Positions 45,346 to 53,216 of a DNA stretch of 64,000 nucleotides are shown one piece after another. Position 1 is the first letter of the stretch, and every line of letters starts with the position of its first letter. The position numbers and the translations under genes were made by a program. The notes beneath the pieces were generated by a model. It ran no database searches. It was given only the letters and a program-made list of their open reading frames with translations, and was not told the origin of the DNA. Source of the DNA: Oscillatoria sp. FACHB-1407 (GTDB lineage Bacteria > Cyanobacteriota > Cyanobacteriia > Elainellales > Elainellaceae); the NCBI RefSeq assembly GCF_014697545.1, contig NZ_JACJSA010000021.1, positions 1 through 64,000 on the forward strand, in the 5' to 3' direction.

Positions 45346-46356
45346 ATGACCATTCGAGTGGGAATCAACGGATTTGGCAGAATGGGACGGCTCACCCTGC
45401 GCGTTGCTTGGGGTTGGTCAGATCTGGAGTTTGTTCACATCAACGAAGTTAAAGGGGGAGCAAACGCCGCTGCCCATTTGCTGAAATTTGATTCGGTGCA
45501 TGGCCGTTGGGCACCAGAGGTTGAAGCCAAGGACGAACGAGTTTGGATTGACGATCAATCCCTCAGCTTTAGTGAATACGCTACACCGGGTGAGGTGCCC
45601 TGGGATGACCTGGGTGTTGATCTGGTGTTGGAGTGTTCTGGCAAGTTTAGAACTGCTGCGACCCTCGACCCCTATTTCAAGCGAGGGGTGCAAAAGGTGA
45701 TTGTGGCGGCTCCAGTCAAAGACGGTGCGCTCAACATTGTCATGGGCATTAATGACCACCTTTATGATCCACAGCAACATCACCTGTTAACCGCTGCATC
45801 CTGCACCACAAACTGTTTGGCTCCCGTGGTGAAGGTAATTCATGAGGGGTTGGGCATTCGTCATGGGGTGATCACCACGATTCATGACAACACCAATACG
45901 CAAACCATTGTGGATGCCCCCCATAAAGATTTGCGCCGAGCCAGAGCCACCAGTTTGTCACTGATTCCCACCACAACCGGGTCAGCCACAGCGATCGCCC
46001 TGATCTATCCAGAACTCAAGGGCAAGTTAAACGGCTTGGCCGTGCGAGTACCGTTGCTCAATGCCTCCCTCACCGACTGCGTGTTTGAAGTGGCACGACC
46101 CACGACTGTTGAAGAAGTTAACTCTCTCCTAAAATCCGCTGCACACGGGCCACTGAACGGCATTTTGGGTTATGAGGAACGTCCTCTAGTATCGATTGAT
46201 TACAAAGATGACCCCCGTTCCTCCATCATCGATGCCCTTTCTACGATGGTGGTCGATGAGACGCAGGTCAAAATTCTCGCCTGGTATGACAACGAGTGGG
46301 GGTACGTCAACCGCATGGCAGAACTGGCACGCAAGGTAGCCCTCAGTTTGCAGTAA
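45346..46356 (+). CDS. ArsJ-associated glyceraldehyde-3-phosphate dehydrogenase
   Basis: A 336-residue GAPDH with [20 protein letters not shown] at the NAD-binding start, the catalytic cysteine in [12 protein letters not shown], and [16 protein letters not shown] near the end. The N-terminal part ([23 protein letters not shown]) is of the type found next to arsJ rather than glycolytic Gap. Such enzymes use arsenate in place of phosphate to give unstable 1-arseno-3-phosphoglycerate for export. arsJ follows 21 bp later. The ATG has a good GTAGGAG ribosome site. Confidence 0.92.
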   Translation: MTIRVGINGFGRMGRLTLRVAWGWSDLEFVHINEVKGGANAAAHLLKFDSVHGRWAPEVEAKDERVWIDDQSLSFSEYATPGEVPWDDLGVDLVLECSGKFRTAATLDPYFKRGVQKVIVAAPVKDGALNIVMGINDHLYDPQQHHLLTAASCTTNCLAPVVKVIHEGLGIRHGVITTIHDNTNTQTIVDAPHKDLRRARATSLSLIPTTTGSATAIALIYPELKGKLNGLAVRVPLLNASLTDCVFEVARPTTVEEVNSLLKSAAHGPLNGILGYEERPLVSIDYKDDPRSSIIDALSTMVVDETQVKILAWYDNEWGYVNRMAELARKVALSLQ

Positions 46357-46377
46357 GCCTTATCTACGCATCCAATC

Positions 46378-47640
46378 ATGACCTCCACTACTGCCTCAAA
46401 TGCCAACCTCAAAAATTACAGTCTGGTAACGATCGCCTACTGGGGTTTCACACTCACCGATGGCGCACTGCGAATGCTGGTGCTGCTCTATTTCAACGAA
46501 ATTGGCTATAGCCCGTTGCAAATTGCCTTACTCTTCCTCTTTTATGAAGTGTTTGGAGTTGTTACCAACTTTTTGGGCGGGTGGATTGGCTCTCAACTGG
46601 GGCTAAAGCTGACACTCTATGCCGGAATTGGGTTACAGGTGTTTGCGCTGCTCATGCTGTCGTGGCTGAACCGGGAGTGGGCACAGGGAGTGGCGATCGC
46701 CTACGTGATGACAGCTCAAGCCTTTTCAGGAATTGCCAAAGACCTGACCAAGATGAGTTCCAAAAGCGCAATTCGCCTGGTAGTACCCCAAGATCAGCAG
46801 TCTTCCCTGTTTAAGTGGGTAGCAGTGCTGACGGGGTCTAAAAATGCTCTTAAAGGGGCTGGTTTCTTTATGGGAGCGGCTCTACTGGCAACGTTGGGCT
46901 TTGTCAATTCACTATGGGCAATGGCAGCAGGGCTATTTCTGGTGATGCTGACTGGGTTTTTCTTGCCAAAGGGCATGGGCAAGATCAAAGCGAAGGTCAA
47001 ATTCACACAGCTTTTCTCTAAAAGCTCTGAGATCAACATTCTTTCGGCAGCCCGATTCTTCCTGTTCGGCTCCAGGGATGTCTGGTTTGTCGTCGGGTTG
47101 CCTGTTTTCCTGCGGAGTGGGTTGGGCTGGTCATTCTTTGAGGCAGGGGGATTTTTAGCCTGTTGGGTGATTGGTTATGGGGTCGTGCAGTTTCTTGCGC
47201 CAATGTTGTTGAGTCAATTCAACGGAGGACAGGCTCCTAAAGCGAGTACGATTCAATTTTGGACATTTACCCTGACACTGGTACCTGCGGCGATCGCCAT
47301 TGCGCTTCAATCTGGGCTACCCGCCAATCAGGTGATTGTCGTTGGCTTAGCGGTGTTTGGGGTTGTGTTTGCCTTCAACTCTGCGGTTCACTCCTATCTG
47401 GTGCTGGCTTTTACCGACGATGACAAAGTTGCTCTGAATGTTGGCTTCTACTACATGGCAAACTCCGGCGGACGACTCATCGGCACGGTGCTCTCTGGGT
47501 TGGTCTATCAACTCACCGGACTGGTTGGCTGTTTATGGGTGTCTACGCTGTTTGTGCTAGCCGCAGGGGTAATTTCGCTGAAATTGCCCAATCCTCAACC
47601 GACTAAGGCGATCGCCTGGAAATCAGGGGATGGAGATTAG
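46378..47640 (+). CDS. arsJ: Organoarsenical efflux permease ArsJ (MFS)
   Basis: A 420-residue major-facilitator protein with about twelve helices. The N-terminus (KNYSLVTIAYWGFTLTDGALRMLVLLYFNEIGYSP) and FSGIAKDLTKMSSKSAIR are typical of ArsJ. It exports 1-arseno-3-phosphoglycerate made by the partner GAPDH; outside, the product breaks down to arsenate, so the pair acts as an arsenate pump. Tight coupling to GAPDH (21 bp) supports the call. A 231-bp gap with heptamer repeats separates it from acr3. Confidence 0.92.
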   Translation: MTSTTASNANLKNYSLVTIAYWGFTLTDGALRMLVLLYFNEIGYSPLQIALLFLFYEVFGVVTNFLGGWIGSQLGLKLTLYAGIGLQVFALLMLSWLNREWAQGVAIAYVMTAQAFSGIAKDLTKMSSKSAIRLVVPQDQQSSLFKWVAVLTGSKNALKGAGFFMGAALLATLGFVNSLWAMAAGLFLVMLTGFFLPKGMGKIKAKVKFTQLFSKSSEINILSAARFFLFGSRDVWFVVGLPVFLRSGLGWSFFEAGGFLACWVIGYGVVQFLAPMLLSQFNGGQAPKASTIQFWTFTLTLVPAAIAIALQSGLPANQVIVVGLAVFGVVFAFNSAVHSYLVLAFTDDDKVALNVGFYYMANSGGRLIGTVLSGLVYQLTGLVGCLWVSTLFVLAAGVISLKLPNPQPTKAIAWKSGDGD

Positions 47641-47871
47641 AAGCGGATGAAGGATAAAAGATAAAACCTATCGCATCCTGACCTCCTAAGGATTGTGAAT
47701 TTAATAAATTTGCAAACTGTACGGGCGGGTTTAGCAGACCTATCTGTACCCTGTTATAGATTTGACAGCAAACCCCGCCCCTACCCAATACCGAACTTAT
47801 TTAATTTCCATTCCTAAGCACTCGATCCCTCTGATCCCTCAGCCTTCATCCTTTTGCTTCATTCCCTTCAT

Positions 47872-49008
47872 ATGGACTCTTCAACGGTCAAAGCTGGCAA
47901 TCGTCTCAGTTTTTTTGAGCGGTATCTGACCCTCTGGGTCTTCCTCTGCATCATCACCGGAATCCTATTGGGACGGTTGTTTCCTCAGGTGGCGATCGCT
48001 CTCGATGCGATGAGTGTGTATCAGATTTCCATCCCGATCGCTATCTGTCTGTTTTTCATGATGTACCCCATCATGGTCAAAATTGATTTTTCCCAGGCAG
48101 CACAAGCGATTCGCACTCCCAAACCCGTGCTTTTGACTCTGGTGGTGAACTGGTTAATCAAGCCGTTCACGATGGTGGTATTTGCTCAGTTTTTTCTGGG
48201 TTGGTTATTTCGCCCTTTGATTGCCGGAACTGAAATGATTCGTGGCACCGAAGTTTCGTTAGCCAACTCTTACATTGCCGGAACAATTTTGTTAGGCATT
48301 GCACCCTGTACTGCCATGGTCTTGATGTGGGGATATCTCTCCTACGGCAATCAGGGGCATACGCTGGTCATGGTAGCTGTGAATTCTCTGGCGATGTTAT
48401 TTTTGTACGCCCCATTAGGGCGATGGCTGTTAGCTGCGAATGATCTGGCAGTTCCCTGGCAAACGATCGCCCTTTCGGTGTTGATTTATGTTGGTCTGCC
48501 ACTTGTTGCGGGAATGTATTCTCGTTACTGGATTTTGACTCACAAAGGACGAGATTGGTTTGAGCAAACGTTTCTCAAATACTTAACACCTGTGGCGATC
48601 GTAGCTCTCTTAGTAACACTCATTCTTTTGTTTGCATTTAAAGGTGAATTAATTGTCAACAATCCACTCCACATCCTGTTAATCGCCGCTCCCTTATTTC
48701 TGCAAACCAACTTTATTTTCTTGATTTCCTATGTTGCAGCCCTAAAACTGAAATTATCTTACGAAGATGCGGCTCCTGCTGCTTTAATTGGTGCGAGTAA
48801 TCACTTTGAAGTGGCGATCGCCACTGCGGTTGTTCTATTTGGTTTAAATTCCGGTGCTGCTCTAGCAACTGTTGTTGGTGTGCTCATCGAAGTTCCCGTT
48901 ATGCTCATGCTGGTTGAAGTATGTAAACGCACTGCCTTTTGGTTTCCTCGTGAACCTGCGAAAGCGACATTGCCCGACCCTCGCTGTATTCGCCCTTTAG
49001 GACCGTGA
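47872..49008 (+). CDS. acr3: Arsenite efflux permease Acr3
   Basis: A 378-residue membrane protein of the ACR3 family with ten helices. Landmarks are [60 protein letters not shown] (with the key cysteine) and [20 protein letters not shown]. It pumps arsenite out using the proton gradient. I start at the [12 protein letters not shown]; a TTG six codons earlier is open but lies in a heptamer tract. arsC follows after 40 bp. Confidence 0.95.
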   Translation: MDSSTVKAGNRLSFFERYLTLWVFLCIITGILLGRLFPQVAIALDAMSVYQISIPIAICLFFMMYPIMVKIDFSQAAQAIRTPKPVLLTLVVNWLIKPFTMVVFAQFFLGWLFRPLIAGTEMIRGTEVSLANSYIAGTILLGIAPCTAMVLMWGYLSYGNQGHTLVMVAVNSLAMLFLYAPLGRWLLAANDLAVPWQTIALSVLIYVGLPLVAGMYSRYWILTHKGRDWFEQTFLKYLTPVAIVALLVTLILLFAFKGELIVNNPLHILLIAAPLFLQTNFIFLISYVAALKLKLSYEDAAPAALIGASNHFEVAIATAVVLFGLNSGAALATVVGVLIEVPVMLMLVEVCKRTAFWFPREPAKATLPDPRCIRPLGP

Positions 49009-49048
49009 CTCAACCTTTAGAAATGGCACTACTGCGTTATCTTTGGTT

Positions 49049-49456
49049 ATGCAACACGTCATGTTTGTCTGTAAACATAACTCTCGCCGTTCCCAAATGG
49101 CAGAAGGATTTGCTCGTGCACTGGGCGATGGAAGGATATCAGTAACCAGTTCTGGTCTAGAGACAAGTGCTGTTGATCCGTTGGCAGTTCAAGTGATGTC
49201 AGAAGTCGGCATTGATATCAGTCATCAAACCTCAAAACCCCTCAGTGACTTTAATCCAGGTGATTACAATGCGGTTATTTCACTGTGTGGGTGTGGTGTT
49301 CATCTACCAGTCGAATGGGTCTTGCGGAGTGTATTTGAAGATTGGCAATTGGATGATCCCTGTGGACAACCGATCGAAACATTTCGACGGATTCGAGATG
49401 AAATCAGAGAACAGGTGCTCCAGTTGTTAGAAAAGTTAAGCCATTGCTCCAGATAA
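49049..49456 (+). CDS. arsC: Arsenate reductase, LMW-phosphatase type (Synechocystis ArsC-like)
   Basis: A 135-residue protein with the phosphatase-type loop CKHNSRRS (CX5RS). C8, C80 and C82 (VISLCGCGV) match the three essential cysteines of Synechocystis ArsC, an unusual enzyme that has a phosphatase fold but works with glutathione and glutaredoxin. It turns arsenate into arsenite for Acr3. TTG 49043 is an alternative start two codons earlier. It is tightly linked to acr3 and arsH (21 bp to the latter). Confidence 0.93.
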   Translation: MQHVMFVCKHNSRRSQMAEGFARALGDGRISVTSSGLETSAVDPLAVQVMSEVGIDISHQTSKPLSDFNPGDYNAVISLCGCGVHLPVEWVLRSVFEDWQLDDPCGQPIETFRRIRDEIREQVLQLLEKLSHCSR

Positions 49457-49477
49457 AATCATCAGCACAACTGCATC

Positions 49478-50131
49478 ATGAGTGACCACAAACCCAGAAT
49501 CCTATTCCTCTACGGTTCCCTGAGAGAGCGATCTTACAGTCGGCTCCTGGCAGAAGAAGCCGCTCGCATTATTACCGGATTTGGTGCAGAGGTGCAGTTC
49601 TTTAATCCTCATGGCTTGCCGTTGCATGGCAGTGAGAGCGATCGCCATCCCAAAGTTCAGGAATTGCTGGAACTGGTGCAGTGGTCAGAGGGGCAGGTGT
49701 GGTCAAGTCCAGAGATGCACGGCAACATCAGCGGCTTAATGAAGATGCAGATTGACTGGATTCCGTTGAGTATCGGAGCGGTGCGACCCACCCAGGGCAA
49801 GACGTTAGCGGTGATGCAAGTCAGCGGTGGCTCCCAGTCCTTCAATGCGGTCAACACGATGCGCGTTCTCGGTCGCTGGATGCGGATGTTTACCATTCCC
49901 AATCAATCATCTGTTGCCAAAGCCTATGAGCAATTTAACGACGACGGCACGATGAAAGACTCGCCCTACCGCGATCGCGTCATTGACGTGATGGAAGAAC
50001 TCTACAAATTTACGCTGTTGCTGCGGCATCAGGTTGATTACCTCACCGATCGCTACAGTGAACGCAAAGAAAAAGGTATCCCCGATCCCATGAATAACCG
50101 TGTCAACGGGGTCAATCTCACACAAATGTAA
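49478..50131 (+). CDS. arsH: ArsH, NADPH-FMN organoarsenical oxidase
   Basis: A 217-residue flavodoxin-like protein. The FMN phosphate loop [18 protein letters not shown] and the segments [21 protein letters not shown] and [22 protein letters not shown] are typical of ArsH. It oxidises trivalent methyl- and aryl-arsenicals to the less toxic pentavalent form, and can also reduce quinones and metals. It is in an operon with arsC upstream and the transglutaminase-like gene 19 bp downstream. Confidence 0.95.
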   Translation: MSDHKPRILFLYGSLRERSYSRLLAEEAARIITGFGAEVQFFNPHGLPLHGSESDRHPKVQELLELVQWSEGQVWSSPEMHGNISGLMKMQIDWIPLSIGAVRPTQGKTLAVMQVSGGSQSFNAVNTMRVLGRWMRMFTIPNQSSVAKAYEQFNDDGTMKDSPYRDRVIDVMEELYKFTLLLRHQVDYLTDRYSERKEKGIPDPMNNRVNGVNLTQM

Positions 50132-50150
50132 TTCACCTGGAGGCTCTACG

Positions 50151-50771
50151 ATGCATCCCATCGACGTTTTACCCAATGCCATGATGCAGCAAGGTCTGGT
50201 ATCCGAACAGTTCCTCAAGCAAGGTATCACGACTTTTCAAGCCGCATGTCATTGGACAAAAGCCTTACCCTATGGGTCAAATTCTAATTCCGAAGACTCG
50301 TTGATCTTATTTGAGGAGGGGCATGGAACCTGCACGACTAAACACGGTGCGATCGCCCGTCTTGCTCAGGAACTCAACCTCCCGGTTTACAAAAATCTGG
50401 GCTTCTATCGTCTCAACGATGAGGTTGTGACTGGGGTCAATGCTCTGTTGCAACCCTATGGACTGAACTTCATTCCCCAAATTCACTGTTTTTTAGAATA
50501 CGAGCACTACCGAGTTGACTTGACCGAAGGCAACTGCAACGGCAAGAACAAAACCATTGAGGACTATGACTTCGTGGTACGAGTCACACCCGACATTACC
50601 CACGACGAAGAACGACGATATTACCTGGATTACTTGCAGCGATATGATGCGATCGCCCCAGAACTGTTGGAGATCAGTGAAACCACGCTCCTGGAAATCC
50701 TTGATGCCTGCAATCGCCAGGTTAAGTATCAGTGCTCGTTGATGGCAAGCCAACTCGTAACTCTCAGCTAA
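50151..50771 (+). CDS. Transglutaminase-fold protein of unknown role in the ars block
   Basis: A 206-residue protein that I cannot assign to a named ars family. It shows the transglutaminase-like triad layout: C61 in EEGHGTCTTKHGAIARLAQE followed by a helix and LNLPVY, H112 in PQIHCFLEYEHY, and D123 in RVDLTEGN. The C-terminus is helical and acidic (THDEERRYYLDYLQRYDAIAPELL). The ATG at 50151 has a good GGAGG site; earlier in-frame starts overlap arsH. With 19 bp spacing it should be co-transcribed with arsH, which makes an arsenic-linked hydrolase or transferase role plausible but unproven. Confidence 0.75.
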   Translation: MHPIDVLPNAMMQQGLVSEQFLKQGITTFQAACHWTKALPYGSNSNSEDSLILFEEGHGTCTTKHGAIARLAQELNLPVYKNLGFYRLNDEVVTGVNALLQPYGLNFIPQIHCFLEYEHYRVDLTEGNCNGKNKTIEDYDFVVRVTPDITHDEERRYYLDYLQRYDAIAPELLEISETTLLEILDACNRQVKYQCSLMASQLVTLS

Positions 50772-50900
50772 CATCCATCATCGGTGACCCAGTTGCCCTA
50801 TCGAGGGAACCTCAGGGGTCTTGTGTAGCGTGTAGAAAGTGATCCCAATTAAATAGTCTTAAGACCTATCGCTAGAGTCTTGACCCAACCGGAAACACCC

Positions 50901-51045
50901 GTACTTGGAACCGATGCGAAACGCGCCTTTGGGTGAATCGAAACACCTTCTGCTAGGGGGTTTGGGAGAGACTCCCCCAATGCCCGGTTTTCAAACTTAT
51001 TGAAGCAATCGAGCCTCATTAAAAAACAGAGATGTGTATACACGG
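50901..51045 (+). repeat. Flanking element of the ars block, copy 2 (family E)
   Basis: 145 bp, direct copy of 45061-45207. The internal hairpin GGGAG-AGA-CTCCC has different bases from copy 1 (CCAGGGGATT paired with AATCTCTGG there), which hints at a conserved fold. It ends in the palindromic word GTGTATACAC followed by GG, as in copy 1. Confidence 0.6.
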
Positions 51046-51130
51046 TTAGCCATTGAATTTGGGATGGACTGGAGTAACCAGGCATTTATAGCCGTAGCCA
51101 CTATTGTTAGGACAATTCAGAGCACATGAT

Positions 51131-51239
51131 GGTGGTGTTCCAAACCTGTTGATAACCTCTGTAAGACCCCCTGTAGTCCCCCTTGGTAAGGGGGACGGCG
51201 ACAGCCGGGGGTTAGTGGCAACAGATCTGAAACACTACC
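51131..51239. mobile_element. 109-bp MITE, family A copy 2, with 8-bp target duplication
   Basis: It differs by one base from 41372-41480 and has the same imperfect inverted ends. It is flanked by perfect direct repeats CACATGAT (51123-51130 and 51240-51247), the mark of transposition with an 8-bp staggered cut. No transposase with these ends is in the window, so mobilisation would be in trans. Confidence 0.85.
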
Positions 51240-51362
51240 CACATGATGAACAAAGGGCTTAAGCCCCTTGTCCTGACCGGGTTGAATATAGCTATACAAA
51301 TCGAAAGCTATCAATATTGACAAACTTCGATATGACCTGATAAAGTGTTTACTGTAGCATAA

Positions 51363-51755
51363 ATGCCAACCATGCCAGTTCAGCCAATGCCAGTTCAGCC
51401 ACCCACACTTGACCAGGCAGTCGAGCAGCCAAAACAGGGATGCTGTAGGGCGATCGCTTCTACAAGCCTCTCCGAAGCACAAGCTCAAAAATATGCTGAA
51501 TGGTTTAAGGTGCTAGCAGACCCCACTCGTTTACGAATTCTCAACCTGCTAGCGCAAAATAAGGAACCTTTGTGCGTCTGCGATATTGTGGATCAGTTTG
51601 ATCTGGGACAACCTACCATTTCTCATCACCTCAAGTTGTTGCGAAACACCTGCTTCGTCAAAACTGAGCGACGAGCTAACTTCATTTATTACAGCATCAA
51701 TCACGAGTGCATTCCTGCGCTCCCCCAAGCGGCTCAGCAGATTATGGGCATCTAA
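51363..51755 (+). CDS. arsR: ArsR/SmtB-family arsenic-responsive repressor
   Basis: A 130-residue winged-helix regulator: ADPTRLRILNLLAQ, LGQPTISHHLKLLRNTCFVKTERRANFIYYSINHE. The arsenite-binding cysteines are seen at C71 and C73 (EPLCVCDIVDQF), with an extra pair C27-C28 in the N-terminal tail. It would repress its own gene and the ars operon until As(III) binds. The start has a small internal duplication (MPVQP twice). arsI lies 117 bp downstream behind a palindrome. Confidence 0.93.
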   Translation: MPTMPVQPMPVQPPTLDQAVEQPKQGCCRAIASTSLSEAQAQKYAEWFKVLADPTRLRILNLLAQNKEPLCVCDIVDQFDLGQPTISHHLKLLRNTCFVKTERRANFIYYSINHECIPALPQAAQQIMGI

Positions 51756-51796
51756 CATTCGTCCCAAAAGCCCTTCTGACAACAGCCCACCTCAAA

Positions 51797-51821
51797 ATAT
51801 TGAATATCGTCAATATTCAAT
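51797..51821. promoter_or_regulatory. Palindrome between arsR and arsI
   Basis: Two perfect 10-nt arms, TATTGAATAT and ATATTCAATA, are separated by 5 nt. The site lies 51 bp before the arsI start and is a candidate ArsR operator giving arsI its own regulated promoter. Confidence 0.55.
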
Positions 51822-51872
51822 AAACCCCGTTCTCACATCCTACTCAAATCGTTCTAACTTAGGAGATTAGCC

Positions 51873-52328
51873 ATGACTACATTGAAGACCCACGTCGCAC
51901 TCAGAGTTGCCAATCTGGACAAGTCCATCGCCTTTTATCAGGCAATGTTTGGAGTGTCTCCGGTAAAGCATAAAGTTGACTATGCCAAGTTTGATCTGGA
52001 GAACCCTGCTCTCAACCTGACATTGAATACAGCCGAGACAATCCAACCGCAGGGAACACTCTCTCACCTGGGCATTCAGGTAGGCAGCACTGAAGACGTA
52101 CAGGCGGCGATCGCCCGTTTTGCGAAGGCAGGTCTGAATCTATTTGAAGAGAAGAACACCGACTGTTGTTATGCCCTGCAAGACAAAGTTTGGGTGACAG
52201 ACCCCGACGGCAACCGTTGGGAGGTCTTTGTTGTCAAAGTAAGCGACACAGCCCCGGAAGAAACGATTAGTTTGAATCCATCCCAGATGTCTGGTCAGCC
52301 TCAAGGGGTCAAATCCTGCTGCGCTTAG
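51873..52328 (+). CDS. arsI: ArsI, organoarsenical C-As lyase
   Basis: A 151-residue vicinal-oxygen-chelate (glyoxalase-fold) dioxygenase. The iron ligands would be H7, H65 and E117 (HVALRVANL, SHLGIQV, GNRWEVFVV). The vicinal cysteines that bind trivalent organoarsenicals are C98-C99 in NTDCCYALQDKVWVTDPDG. ArsI cleaves the carbon-arsenic bond of methyl- or aryl-As(III). The C-terminus ends in a further Cys pair (SCCA). A GGAGA ribosome site precedes the ATG. CadI is the nearest alternative. Confidence 0.9.
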   Translation: MTTLKTHVALRVANLDKSIAFYQAMFGVSPVKHKVDYAKFDLENPALNLTLNTAETIQPQGTLSHLGIQVGSTEDVQAAIARFAKAGLNLFEEKNTDCCYALQDKVWVTDPDGNRWEVFVVKVSDTAPEETISLNPSQMSGQPQGVKSCCA

Positions 52329-52654
52329 GCTTTGTTAAGAGCGGTTAGACCAAAGGATTGCATCATGGCAGTGTCTGTCATGATGCAATTCAATCGCCAT
52401 GTTTGTCAATTGGATGCGTGATTGGGGCGATCGCTAAGCAGAACCTGCTCTCCAGCATCATTGTCACCATCATCGGCATCGCAGCTGATCTCCATGGGGA
52501 AACTAAATGACCTCTGGTCAGTAAGCTATAGCAAACTCTTGCCCAAACGTTGATGGTAATCTTTCGAGTAATCAAAGTGTTGTTTGTAACAATCTGATTA
52601 GCTTAACAAAAGTTAATATAATACGAATGACTATAGTTCTATGAGAGATACATC
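52329..52654. other. Intergenic region after arsI
   Basis: A 326-bp stretch. A hairpin with perfect 11-nt arms (ATTGCATCATG at 52357-52367, CATGATGCAAT at 52379-52389) lies 28 bp after arsI and probably ends its transcript. The rest should hold the promoter of the next gene (AT-rich near 52600-52630). Nothing else is seen. Confidence 0.45.
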
Positions 52655-53089
52655 ATGGCAGGATTGTTTGGTTTTTTTGGCAAAAAGAAGACCGATGAGG
52701 GGCAAGCCACTCCACAAGATAATGGCAAGCCACAAGCTTACTTTTTAGACGCAGATGATGCCAAAACTCTGGGCAATATCGAATACATGAGAACTGCCAA
52801 GATGATTAAGCACACGTTTCCTAAGACTGCAAGCAGTAAGAGTGGCTTTGAATCTGTCGTGCAAGTGTCGTCAATGGGAATGACCTCCGGCGAGTTGCAA
52901 GCGGCAATTGAAACCGCTGAAGCAATCACACAAGCGATGGAAACAAATGGTGCTGCTATTAATGGTTTTACCAGCAATGGCGCAGCACCCAAAGCCGAGA
53001 GTAACGGTGCTGCTGAGCGTCGTCGCAGCGATAGCGATAGCAGCATGGACATGTTCCGCAACATGGCACGCGACATTCGGAAACGTTAA
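52655..53089 (+). CDS. Conserved cyanobacterial protein, MAGLFGFFGKKK type
   Basis: A 144-residue protein resembling a small family I associate with cyanobacteria. The conserved ends are MAGLFGFFGKKKTDEG with AYFLDADDAKTLGNIEYMR, and the closing SMDMFRNMARDIRKR. Between them is a low-complexity Asn/Gly/Ala segment (NGAAINGFTSNGAAPKAESNGAAE). The basic start and Phe-rich ends suggest membrane or protein contact; no function is known to me. A clean terminator follows. Confidence 0.75.
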   Translation: MAGLFGFFGKKKTDEGQATPQDNGKPQAYFLDADDAKTLGNIEYMRTAKMIKHTFPKTASSKSGFESVVQVSSMGMTSGELQAAIETAEAITQAMETNGAAINGFTSNGAAPKAESNGAAERRRSDSDSSMDMFRNMARDIRKR

Positions 53090-53120
53090 CAGTTATTCAA
53101 TCGTCTTCATCTAGCTTGCT

Positions 53121-53146
53121 GGGTACAGAGTACTGTGCCCTTTTTT
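53121..53146 (+). terminator. Rho-independent terminator
   Basis: The stem GGGTACAG/CTGTGCCC with one T-G pair and loop AGTA is followed directly by six T. It ends the transcript of the MAGLFGFFGKKK-type gene. Confidence 0.88.
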
Positions 53147-53216
53147 CGTGTCTAGAAAAATGCTAGGAGATTCAAGATGTCAAATCATGTCACGTCTCTA
53201 CCCATTGCCAGGTTGA

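Larger units (their letters stand above)
50772..51362. promoter_or_regulatory. Region between the ars block and arsR
   Basis: A 591-bp gap holding the second flanking element (50901-51045), family A MITE copy 2 (51131-51239) and the arsR promoter. Near arsR, the 10-bp palindrome TCAATATTGA (51311-51320) is a possible operator; it shares AATATT with the palindrome between arsR and arsI. No ORF is accepted. Confidence 0.45.
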
